Positions 15,572-23,739 of a stretch of 64,000 bases of DNA are shown one piece after another. Source of the DNA: Listeria monocytogenes ATCC 19117 (lineage in GTDB: Bacteria > Bacillota > Bacilli > Lactobacillales > Listeriaceae); assembly GCF_000307025.1 (NCBI RefSeq), contig NC_018584.1, positions 434,001 to 498,000 of the forward strand, given 5' to 3'. The translations under genes and the position numbers were made by a program. The notes below the pieces were generated by a model. The model saw nothing but the letters and a program-made list of their open reading frames with translations. It had not been told where the DNA came from and ran no database searches. Every line of letters begins with the position of its first letter. Within the stretch, counting starts at the first letter, position 1.

Positions 15572-18205
15572 ATGAAAATGGCTAAAACGAAAGTACACGT
15601 AATTCCGCATTCGCACTGGGATAGAGAATGGTATTTCACTTCAAGCCGTTCAACAATCTATTTAGTGAAGCATTTAAAAGAAGTAATTGAAACATTGGAA
15701 GCGAAAGACGATTACCATTTTTACTTAATGGATGCGCAAAGCTCGTTAATAGAAGATTATTTGCACTACTGCCCGGAAGATAAAACAAGATTAGAAAAAC
15801 TGATTGCTGAAAAACGGCTTATTACCGGGCCATGGTACACACAAACGGACCAATTAGTCATTTCACAAGAGTCGATTGTTAGAAACTTGTTATATGGTAC
15901 GAGAATTGCACGCGAAATGGGACATAGCATGGCTGTCGGTTATGTCCCGGATGCGTTCGGACAAGGCGGGAACATGCCACAAATTTATAAAGAATTTGGA
16001 ATTTCAAAGTTTCTGTTTTGGCGCGGAGTTGCCGATAATCGCTTAAAACAAACCGAATTTATCTGGCGCGGTGATGATGGGACGGAAATGCTAGCAGAGC
16101 AAATTCCGTTTGGCTATTACTACGGCGCGAACATTCCGGAAAACGAAGCCGAACTTAAAACCTATTTGGATGATCAAATTGGTGCTCTGGAAGAGAAGGC
16201 CTCAACGCGAAATGTCTATTTCCCAAATGGCTTAGACCAAGCGCCAGTTAGGGAAAATTTGCCAGAATTAGTTGCGAAATTCAATGAATTAGATAGCACG
16301 CGGGAATACCAAATCGCATCACCAGAAACATTTTTCGCGGACTTAGAAAAAGATGTGACCAATTTGCCAGTCATTGCTGGTGAACTAACAGAAGGAAAAC
16401 ATAGTCGGCTGCACAAATCGATTTTCTCTACTCGAGCTGATTTAAAACAAGCAAACAATGAAATCGAAAACTTTTTAAGTAATGTATTAGAGCCGGTTCT
16501 TTCCATCAGCTACTCTCTTGGAAATCGCTATCCGCACAATGAACTCGCAGAAATTTGGAAGTTAATGTTTGAAAATGCTGCACATGATAGCATTGGCGGC
16601 TGTAATAGTGATACAACCAACCGCGACGTCAAACATCGTTACAAATTGGCTTCGGATTTAGCGACCAATTTACTCGATTTAAACATGCGCCTAATCAGCG
16701 AAAAAATCGAACAAAAACAACCGTTCCAATTTACCGTTTTCAACCCACTACCATACGAAAAAAGCGGTGTGATTAAAATGACCGCGTATATCCCAGAAGA
16801 TAATTTCGAGATAGAAGATACGCAAGGAAACACGCTTGAATACACGATTTTAGAAAAAACAGACCTAACTGATTACGTCTTAAATCAACATATCGACCTA
16901 AATCCTAGCAAATCCATTTATTTGCCAGAAAAAGTCTTTTTAGCAACAATGCTAGTAAACGTAAATAGTCTTCCGGCGCTAGGCTACGACACCATCTACT
17001 TTAATTTAGAAAAAGAAACAGCGGAGCAAGAACCAACACAATCCACCATGACAAAAATCGAAAACGAATTTTATGAAATCCAGCTAGCTGCCAACAATTC
17101 ACTCACGATTCATGATAAAAAAGCGGGCAGAACCTATACAGATCAAATGCTTTTTGTGGAAAATGGCGATGATGGCGATTCGTATAACTATTCGCCACCA
17201 CGTAAAGACCTTGTAATCTCATCGGAAGAAGCGGTAGTGGAAAGCCTAGAGTCTAGTATATCAAGCGTCAACCAAACATTAACTATTTCCTTCAAGTTAA
17301 ATGTACCGTATAATTTAGAAGAACGTGCAAATGGTGAAAAAAGTAACGAAATGACTATCAAAACAGTAATTTCTTTACGTAAAAATGAAGAACTCATTCG
17401 CTTTGATGTACAAGTTGCTAATCAAGTATTGAGTCATCGTTTATGTGTTACATTCGCCACCGAAATTGCTAGCAAATTCTCAACAGCTGATCAATTATTC
17501 GCACCAATCCAGCGTCCGGTTCGTCTTCCAGAAATGGATGTATGGGAAGCAGAAGAATGGCAAGAAGCGCCAATTTCGATTGAAGCTATGCAAAGTTTTG
17601 TCAGCTTACACGATGAAGCTCATGGGGTTGCTGTAATGACAGAGGGCGTACGCGAATATGAAATCATTGGCGAAAATTACGATACGATCTCGCTAACCCT
17701 GTTCCGCACATTTAGCCATATGGGTAAAACTGATTTACTATATCGTCCTGGTCGCGCTTCCGGTGAGTCAATCGTTGCGACACCAGACGCACAACTGCTT
17801 GGCGAAATAAATGCCACATTTGCGCTAACTTTATTCGAAAGCTCTTTTGACGAAGCGGATATCGCGAAAAAAGCAAAAGAATATCTATCGAACCCGCCAG
17901 TTTACCAAATGTCTGATTTTCTAAACGGCCGCTTGATTTATGTTTACCGCGATGAAGAAAAAACGCTAGATGCCACATATAGCTTGGCACTTCCGACAAT
18001 AGATGGAGCGATTATTAGTGCAGTAAAAAAAGCCGAAGACGCCGATGCCTTCATTACACGCTTTTTCAATCCATATTTACAAAAAGAAATTACCATTCCA
18101 GAAGTTTTCCAAGGCAAGGAACGCCACTTGGATGAAAGCGAATCAAACGAGAAACAAACGAGATTAAAACATGCAAAAGTACAAAGCTATTTATTTGAAA
18201 AATAA
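15572..18205 (+). CDS. GH38 alpha-mannosidase (MngB-like)
   Basis: 877 residues from the ATG at 15572; TTGGAGG stands 8 bases upstream and rules out the TTG at 15560, which is part of that site. GH38 motifs: HSHWDREWYFTSSR (zinc ligands His and Asp) and GYVPDAFGQGGNMPQI (nucleophile Asp). ENAAHDSIGGCNSD is the C-terminal metal-binding part. No signal peptide, so it acts in the cytoplasm on the phosphorylated sugar delivered by the PTS. Full length. A second GH38 lies at 40601 in a parallel operon. Confidence 0.92.
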   Translation: MKMAKTKVHVIPHSHWDREWYFTSSRSTIYLVKHLKEVIETLEAKDDYHFYLMDAQSSLIEDYLHYCPEDKTRLEKLIAEKRLITGPWYTQTDQLVISQESIVRNLLYGTRIAREMGHSMAVGYVPDAFGQGGNMPQIYKEFGISKFLFWRGVADNRLKQTEFIWRGDDGTEMLAEQIPFGYYYGANIPENEAELKTYLDDQIGALEEKASTRNVYFPNGLDQAPVRENLPELVAKFNELDSTREYQIASPETFFADLEKDVTNLPVIAGELTEGKHSRLHKSIFSTRADLKQANNEIENFLSNVLEPVLSISYSLGNRYPHNELAEIWKLMFENAAHDSIGGCNSDTTNRDVKHRYKLASDLATNLLDLNMRLISEKIEQKQPFQFTVFNPLPYEKSGVIKMTAYIPEDNFEIEDTQGNTLEYTILEKTDLTDYVLNQHIDLNPSKSIYLPEKVFLATMLVNVNSLPALGYDTIYFNLEKETAEQEPTQSTMTKIENEFYEIQLAANNSLTIHDKKAGRTYTDQMLFVENGDDGDSYNYSPPRKDLVISSEEAVVESLESSISSVNQTLTISFKLNVPYNLEERANGEKSNEMTIKTVISLRKNEELIRFDVQVANQVLSHRLCVTFATEIASKFSTADQLFAPIQRPVRLPEMDVWEAEEWQEAPISIEAMQSFVSLHDEAHGVAVMTEGVREYEIIGENYDTISLTLFRTFSHMGKTDLLYRPGRASGESIVATPDAQLLGEINATFALTLFESSFDEADIAKKAKEYLSNPPVYQMSDFLNGRLIYVYRDEEKTLDATYSLALPTIDGAIISAVKKAEDADAFITRFFNPYLQKEITIPEVFQGKERHLDESESNEKQTRLKHAKVQSYLFEK

Positions 18206-18237
18206 CGCTTAACTACCTAAAAAAGGAGCTGCTAATA

Positions 18238-20172
18238 ATGGGATATTTCGCTTATAAACGTTTGGAAACACTATATGGCATGCTCCTTGATGCGGGTAGC
18301 CACTTATCAGCTCAGAAACTCAGCCAAGATTTACATATTTCCGAACGTACGATACGAACAGATATTGCTAAACTAACTGAATTTCTCGAAAGCTACGGGG
18401 CAACGATAACGCTAACTCGAGGCGCGGGATACAAAATCGAAATCCTTGATTCGTTGGTTTTTCAAGCTTTTCAGGCCGAAAAAAACAAACCAAAAAATGC
18501 GGGTTATTTTGACCTTGATAATCCCGAAGAACGCGTGAAATACGAGATTTTCATGCTGCTATCAAGCGGCGACTATATTAAATTGGAAGACTTGGCAGAT
18601 ACGATTTTTGCTAGCCGTGCAACCATTTCAAATGATATGAAGCAAGTACGAAAAGTTATTGCGGTGTATGATTTAACGCTCGTCTCAAAACCAGGTAGCG
18701 GCGTGAAAATCATCGGAGAAGAAGAAAAAATGCGCTATGCTCTAACCGCGTTAATTGCTTCCAAAAACGCCCCGGAATCCTACTTAGAAACATTTTTCGA
18801 ATGGCACAAACAAAAAGATAAACTGCAAAAATTAATGACAGCTGTGACGGATTATTTTTTTGCGACCAACATTCGTTTCACAGACGAAGCGCTTCAAAGC
18901 TTACTTTTACATATGATGATTTTGGTGGAACGAATTGAACTCGGTCATACGTTGGAAAAGTTTGAATTAACGGATGTTAGTGAAGAAGAAATCGCGATTG
19001 CGACTAAATTGTCTACTATTATAGAGTCGCTTTTCGAAATAGACATTGCGGATGCGGACAAAAATTATTTGCTTCTCCAAATCGCCAGCAAACGAATTCT
19101 GAATGTAGAAGATAAAGAAATTAGCGAATTTGATGATTACGCGTATATTGAAGGCATGTTGAACCGCATTGAGTCCCATTACTTTTATCATTTACAAGAT
19201 GATATGCAGCTTAAAAAGGACCTTGTTGCTCATATTCATTCCATGTTATATCGAGTAAAATACCATATGACCGTCAAAAATCCAATGACAGAGCACATTA
19301 AACGCTATTACCCTTTAGCCTACGAAATCACGCTCGATGCAGTGGAATCACTAAAAAAAGACTACCCGTATGACATTAATCAAAATGAATTAGCCTATTT
19401 AGCGCTGCATATTGGGGCATCCTTAGAGCGGAATTATCAAATCTCTTACTATCGTCATAAATCAGCCTTGATTGTTTGTGGGTCAGGCTTTGGAACAGCA
19501 CGAATTGTAGAAGCGAAAGTAAAGTCAGCAGTGAGTAATCTCGATATTACAAAAGTAGTTTCAATCCAAGAATATAACCGTTTTATCCATATTGAAGAAG
19601 ATATCATTCTCTCCACCGTTAGAATACCTGAGAAAAATAAACCGGTCATCAAAATCAGCAATATCCCAACCAATGAAGAATTAAAAATGCTTGGTGCCAT
19701 TATTCAAGAACAAACCGATCCTAACCGCGGCTTTCTATCGAATTTTTTCACAGCTGATTTTTTTGCCAGAAGCAGTATGACAAACAAAACAGCAATTTTA
19801 GAAGAAATGGTTGACTCATTACGCCAACAAAATATTGTTGGTGAAGGCTTCTTGCAATCGGTTCTTGAACGTGAAAAATTAGGCTCAACTGTACTCGGAA
19901 CCGGAATAGCAATCCCACATCCACTCGGACTAATGGCCAAAGAAACAAAAATCGTTATTCGGATATTAGATAAACCAATCAAATGGGATCAAAAACAATC
20001 CGTTCGCGCCGTATTTTTATTATGTATTAGCAAAAATGATTATGAAGAAGCCATTAATATTTATGAATTGCTAGTAGAATTAGTACGCGAAGAATATGGT
20101 GAGAAGCTTTCAAGGCTTTCCGACTTTCATGCATTCACTGCTTTAGCAAATGATATTTTGAAGAAAAAATAA
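18238..20172 (+). CDS. PRD-containing transcription activator (MtlR/LicR-like)
   Basis: 644 residues. Two N-terminal helix-turn-helix domains (about 5-60, LHISERTIRTDIAKL, and about 95-150, FASRATISNDMKQV). Two PRD domains (about 190-290 and 300-405) with His near LLLHMM and AYLALHIGASLERNY. An EIIB-like domain follows (SALIVCGSGFGTARIVEAKV, Cys), then an EIIA-like domain (GTGIAIPHPLG, His). Activity is thus set by PTS phosphorylation. Last gene of its operon, 32 bases after the mannosidase; AAAAGGAGC precedes the start. It should switch the operon on when the sugar is present. Confidence 0.9.
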   Translation: MGYFAYKRLETLYGMLLDAGSHLSAQKLSQDLHISERTIRTDIAKLTEFLESYGATITLTRGAGYKIEILDSLVFQAFQAEKNKPKNAGYFDLDNPEERVKYEIFMLLSSGDYIKLEDLADTIFASRATISNDMKQVRKVIAVYDLTLVSKPGSGVKIIGEEEKMRYALTALIASKNAPESYLETFFEWHKQKDKLQKLMTAVTDYFFATNIRFTDEALQSLLLHMMILVERIELGHTLEKFELTDVSEEEIAIATKLSTIIESLFEIDIADADKNYLLLQIASKRILNVEDKEISEFDDYAYIEGMLNRIESHYFYHLQDDMQLKKDLVAHIHSMLYRVKYHMTVKNPMTEHIKRYYPLAYEITLDAVESLKKDYPYDINQNELAYLALHIGASLERNYQISYYRHKSALIVCGSGFGTARIVEAKVKSAVSNLDITKVVSIQEYNRFIHIEEDIILSTVRIPEKNKPVIKISNIPTNEELKMLGAIIQEQTDPNRGFLSNFFTADFFARSSMTNKTAILEEMVDSLRQQNIVGEGFLQSVLEREKLGSTVLGTGIAIPHPLGLMAKETKIVIRILDKPIKWDQKQSVRAVFLLCISKNDYEEAINIYELLVELVREEYGEKLSRLSDFHAFTALANDILKKK

Positions 20173-20206
20173 AAGCTACTTCCTTTTTTAGGAAGTGGTT
20201 TTTTCG
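20171..20206 (+). terminator. Terminator of first PTS-mannosidase operon
   Basis: Stem around GCTACTTCC and GGAAGTGGT with a T-rich loop, then TTTTTTC, directly at the end of the regulator gene. Confidence 0.75.
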
Positions 20207-20298
20207 TGAATTTTTCGTGAATTTTACCATTTTTCGTTTAGTGATAGGTTATTTCATGGTACACTATAAGAATAATAACTAAATATATGGAGGATTTA

Positions 20299-20715
20299 AT
20301 GAACAGACAAACAGAATTTACATTACTTATTGTGGGGGCTTCATTAAGCATTTTAACTTTTCTAGGTGCTATGTTGTATACCATTATTTTTGGACTTAAT
20401 ACCCTAATGGTAGCTGATACTTTTGGTTATTATAGTAGCTCAGAAGAAACGATTGTACTTGGGATAATTACTTTCTTTTCAGTAGTTGCTGCATTTTTTG
20501 CACTCGGATCAGCAGTTTTTGGATTTATCGGTGCATTTAAAGTCAAAAGTGACGGGCCAAAAGTAAAAACATTAGGCGTTTGTTTTATCGTTTTGGGTGG
20601 ATTGCAAGTATTTACTATTCACGGAATTTTATTTTTGATTGCAGGAATTTTAACAATTACAAAAAAAGAATACAAAACAAATTCTAAAGAAGATGAGGGG
20701 ACAAAATGGGAATGA
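20299..20715 (+). CDS. DUF4064-type four-helix membrane protein
   Basis: 138 residues from the ATG at 20299, with TGGAGG 8 bases upstream (the ATG at 20287 lies ahead of that site). About four helices: residues 7-32, 55-82, 92-110 and 112-122. The pattern GSAVFGFIGAFKVKSDGPKVKTLG between helices fits DUF4064. The end overlaps the next gene by 10 bases, so the two are co-translated. Role unknown. Confidence 0.7.
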   Translation: MNRQTEFTLLIVGASLSILTFLGAMLYTIIFGLNTLMVADTFGYYSSSEETIVLGIITFFSVVAAFFALGSAVFGFIGAFKVKSDGPKVKTLGVCFIVLGGLQVFTIHGILFLIAGILTITKKEYKTNSKEDEGTKWE

Positions 20716-21104
20716 TAACGTTCTTACCAATATTTTTTATTTTTGCGATTTTTTTAGGACTAGCAGCAAAAGTCCTTTTAGCAATTTGGATTTATAAAGA
20801 TGCTGAACAACGCGGAATGAACGCAATTCTTTGGTGTCTGTTAATGGTTTTCATTAATGTCATTATTATTCTTGTTATTTACCTGATCGTACGTAATAAA
20901 GGAGAAGTCATGAAGCAAAATTTAGGACTACTAATTAGTGGTATTGGTATTGCGGTACTAAATACATTAATGGCGATTATGGCTTTTATTTTTATAATCT
21001 TTTTTGCGGTGAATGATGGTGGAATGCATAATATGATGGACGGTTATAACTATGATTATGACGACGGGTACGAGTACGATATGGATAATTTTGAAGATTT
21101 TTAA
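20706..21104 (+). CDS. Membrane protein with acidic Asp/Tyr tail
   Basis: 132 residues; GAGGGG lies 6 bases before the ATG. Helices at about 5-27, 38-60 and 75-103. WIYKDAEQRGMNAILWCLLM after helix 1 resembles small inner-membrane phospholipase_D-nuclease-N-like proteins. The last 20 residues are almost all Asp, Tyr and Glu (NYDYDDGYEYDMDN), an unusual tail that might bind cations. Overlaps the DUF4064 gene. Confidence 0.65.
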   Translation: MGMITFLPIFFIFAIFLGLAAKVLLAIWIYKDAEQRGMNAILWCLLMVFINVIIILVIYLIVRNKGEVMKQNLGLLISGIGIAVLNTLMAIMAFIFIIFFAVNDGGMHNMMDGYNYDYDDGYEYDMDNFEDF

Positions 21105-21115
21105 TAACACCAACG

Positions 21116-21152
21116 AGAATCTGCTACCTAATACAGGAGCAGATTCTTTTTA
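21116..21152 (+). terminator. Terminator before pit
   Basis: Ten-base stem AGAATCTGCT with AGCAGATTCT, 12-base loop, then TTTTT. Confidence 0.8.
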
Positions 21153-21212
21153 TATTTCTATAAAAGGGGTATAGACAATAAAAAAGTGAATATCGACAAG
21201 GGGAACTGCTGA

Positions 21213-22220
21213 ATGGATACGGTTATTTTAATTACGGTTATTATCGTTATAATGGGCTTAGCATTTGATTTTATAAATGGATTTCATGATATTGCAAATG
21301 CTGTGGCCACAAGTATTTCAACTAGAGCTTTAAAACCGCGAGTGGCAATTGGAATTGCGGCAGTCATGAATTTTCTGGGAGCCATTTCGTTTACCGGAGT
21401 AGCTGAATCGCTCACCAAAAGTATTGTAGATCCATTTTCGCTTAATAATGGAGAGTTTGTCGTTTTATGCGGCTTAATTGCGGCAGTGATTTGGAATTTG
21501 ATGACTTGGCTTGTTGGCATGCCTAGTAGTTCCTCGCATGCGCTTATCGGTGCGATAGCTGGGGCCTCCATCGCATCAGCCAGTAGTTTTAGCGTGCTTA
21601 ATTGGTCAGGATTTACAACTATTATTATTGCACTCATTATCTCGCCGATTATCGGTTTTACAGTAGGTTATTTGATTTATTCACTCTTTAAGCATCTTTT
21701 TCACGACAAAAAGCTTGGGAAGATGAATCGACGCTTTCGTTTTATCCAAATTGGAACAGCTGCCGCCCAAGCATATTCACACGGCACAAATGATGCCCAA
21801 AAAACGATGGGAATTATCACGCTTGCTTTAGTTGCGAGTGGGCTTTTGAAAGAGTCAGCTGGTATTCCTTTTTGGGTGCAAGTAAGTTGTGCGGCATCGA
21901 TGGCGATTGGATCGTCTGTTGGTGGTTATCGAATCATCAAAACAGTAGGAACTAAAATCATGAAAATCACCCCAGTTACAGGTGTTGCGTCCGATTTAAG
22001 CTCACTTTCTGTAATCATGACAGCTACTTTGATTCATTTGCCAGTCAGCACTACGCAAGTTATTGACAGCTCGATTATGGGTGTCGGAACAGCTAACCAT
22101 AAAAAAGAAGTCAATTGGCGTACGGGAAAAAATATGGTTGTAACTTGGTTTATCACGTTACCACTAGCTGGACTTTTGGCAGCAGTGGTATACTGGATAT
22201 CAGCAGCTATTTTTTTATAA
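21213..22220 (+). CDS. pit: Low-affinity inorganic phosphate transporter (PiT)
   Basis: 335 residues, about ten helices. Both PHO4 signatures are present: FINGFHDIANAVATSIST near the start and AYSHGTNDAQKTMGIITLA in the second half, forming the inverted-repeat phosphate sites. Metal-phosphate/proton or sodium symport across the membrane. AGGGGAACTGC precedes the ATG. No PhoU-like gene is linked. Short soluble loop between the halves, as usual for Gram-positive members. Confidence 0.92.
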   Translation: MDTVILITVIIVIMGLAFDFINGFHDIANAVATSISTRALKPRVAIGIAAVMNFLGAISFTGVAESLTKSIVDPFSLNNGEFVVLCGLIAAVIWNLMTWLVGMPSSSSHALIGAIAGASIASASSFSVLNWSGFTTIIIALIISPIIGFTVGYLIYSLFKHLFHDKKLGKMNRRFRFIQIGTAAAQAYSHGTNDAQKTMGIITLALVASGLLKESAGIPFWVQVSCAASMAIGSSVGGYRIIKTVGTKIMKITPVTGVASDLSSLSVIMTATLIHLPVSTTQVIDSSIMGVGTANHKKEVNWRTGKNMVVTWFITLPLAGLLAAVVYWISAAIFL

Positions 22221-22235
22221 TAAGGAGGATTTTAA

Positions 22236-22616
22236 ATGAAAATAGAACATGTTGCATTATGGACAACTAATTTAGAACAAATGAAGCAATTTTACGTCAC
22301 TTATTTTGGTGCAACGGCCAATGATTTATATGAAAACAAAACAAAAGGCTTCAATTCTTACTTTCTTTCGTTTGAAGACGGAGCAAGACTTGAAATTATG
22401 AGTCGGACGGATGTAACAGGAAAAACAACTGGGGAAAACTTAGGCTGGGCGCACATCGCTATTTCAACAGGAACAAAAGAAGCAGTAGATGAGCTAACTG
22501 AAAAACTAAGACAAGATGGTTTTGCAATTGCGGGTGAACCAAGAATGACAGGAGACGGATACTACGAAAGTGTCGTGCTAGACCCAGAAGGCAATCGCAT
22601 CGAAATTACGTGGTAG
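22236..22616 (+). CDS. VOC/glyoxalase-family protein
   Basis: 126 residues; TAAGGAGG stands before the ATG. Two beta-alpha-beta-beta-beta units. Metal-ligand pattern: His in KIEHVALWTTN, Glu in LEIMSR, His in LGWAHIAIST, Glu in NRIEITW, so probably a metal-dependent lyase or dioxygenase-type enzyme. Substrate unknown; glyoxalase I activity is possible but not shown. Starts 15 bases after pit. Confidence 0.8.
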   Translation: MKIEHVALWTTNLEQMKQFYVTYFGATANDLYENKTKGFNSYFLSFEDGARLEIMSRTDVTGKTTGENLGWAHIAISTGTKEAVDELTEKLRQDGFAIAGEPRMTGDGYYESVVLDPEGNRIEITW

Positions 22617-22684
22617 TATTGATTTGCTAGGAACTTAGTTATCGTGTAATATACGGGGTACATACTACAAATGAGGTGAATTTT

Positions 22685-23077
22685 ATGGATATCGTAACTA
22701 ATAAAATTGTCGTAGAAAAGTATAATTTTGAAACAATCATGGAAGAAAATGAGCAATTCGAAAACAAAATTGAATTAGAGGTCCATGAAGTCGAGCCAGT
22801 CAATGGAAATGTGGAACTTATGTCAAAAGGAAAAATTTTTAAAATCACAATTCCTTTTTTATTAGTCCTTGAAAATTTCCGGATTGACGGTAGAATCAGC
22901 CGTATTATTCAATTAAAAGACTTTTTTGGAGATTTTTCCGATTTAGAAGCTGTAGATGTTGAAGGCTTATCCAATCCACTAATTGACTACATCAAACGCT
23001 TAACATATGATGTAACAGAAATCGCATTTGATGAACCGGGAGTTAGCTTGGATTTTAACGCTAATCATAATAGCTAG
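22685..23077 (+). CDS. DUF1149 protein
   Basis: 130 residues; GAGGTGAATTTT before the ATG fixes the start at 22685. Soluble, acidic. The central FKITIPFLLVLENFRIDGRISRI and DVEGLSNPLIDYIKRLTYDVTEI fit DUF1149, which is related in fold to the SecB-like chaperones. Twelve bases before the NusG-II membrane protein, so probably co-transcribed. Function not established. Confidence 0.72.
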   Translation: MDIVTNKIVVEKYNFETIMEENEQFENKIELEVHEVEPVNGNVELMSKGKIFKITIPFLLVLENFRIDGRISRIIQLKDFFGDFSDLEAVDVEGLSNPLIDYIKRLTYDVTEIAFDEPGVSLDFNANHNS

Positions 23078-23089
23078 TTAGGAGAGAAA

Positions 23090-23512
23090 ATGCGTCAATA
23101 TATGAAAATGGTACGTCCGTTTGATTTTGTAATTATTATTTTACTAATCTTGGGTTCGTTTTTACCACTAATATTATTTTCTGTCGCTGAAGCAAAGCAC
23201 GTGGGCGATGATGTCGTAGCAGTTATTTCACAAGATGGCAAAGTGGTTCGGGAAATCCCGCTAACTGGGCACAAAGGAAATGAGCAGTTTACGATTAAAG
23301 GAAAAGGCGCGCAATATAATTTGATGGAAGTAGATGGCGAGCGGATTCGAATAAAAGAAGACAACAGTCCAGACCAAGTAGGCGTCAAAATGGGCTGGAA
23401 ATCCAAAGCCGGTGACACCATTGTTTGTTTACCACATAAAGTTTTCGTAGAGATAAAATCGACAAACAAAAAAAGCAAAGACCCCGATACAGATTTAATT
23501 GTGCCGAATTAA
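23090..23512 (+). CDS. NusG domain II-containing membrane-anchored protein
   Basis: 140 residues: one N-terminal helix (about 12-33), then an extracellular domain of the NusG_II type (VVAVISQDGKVVREIPLTG, then GWKSKAGDTIVCLPHKVFVEI). Such proteins sit beside electron-transfer or isoprenoid genes in many Firmicutes; their role is not settled. AGGAGAGAAA precedes the ATG. Ends in a strong terminator. Confidence 0.75.
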   Translation: MRQYMKMVRPFDFVIIILLILGSFLPLILFSVAEAKHVGDDVVAVISQDGKVVREIPLTGHKGNEQFTIKGKGAQYNLMEVDGERIRIKEDNSPDQVGVKMGWKSKAGDTIVCLPHKVFVEIKSTNKKSKDPDTDLIVPN

Positions 23513-23543
23513 AACACACTAAGCGATTAGTGTGTTTTTTTGT
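23513..23543 (+). terminator. Terminator after NusG-II gene
   Basis: Eleven-base stem AAACACACTAA with TTAGTGTGTTT, 4-base loop and T run. Confidence 0.85.
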
Positions 23544-23587
23544 TTGAACCAACTAATTTAAAAATTATTGTCAAATTTATGTCACGT

Positions 23588-23612
23588 GTTTTCATGGTTG
23601 CTACTTAGGTAT
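23588..23612 (+). promoter_or_regulatory. Candidate sigma-B promoter of inlF
   Basis: GTTT (23588-23591), 15-base spacer, AGGTAT (23607-23612). The Listeria sigma-B consensus is GTTT then GGGTAT or GGGAAT; one mismatch here. It lies about 128 bases before the inlF start. Confidence 0.4.
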
Positions 23613-23739
23613 CTAAGAAACAAAAATAAGAAGCGGAAATTTGCATATTAAAATTAGACAACTACTTCAAAATACGGTGTTACAATCAATAAGCCATAAT
23701 AATGATTGTAAGTAAGCTTAGTTGAAGGAAGGTACTAAA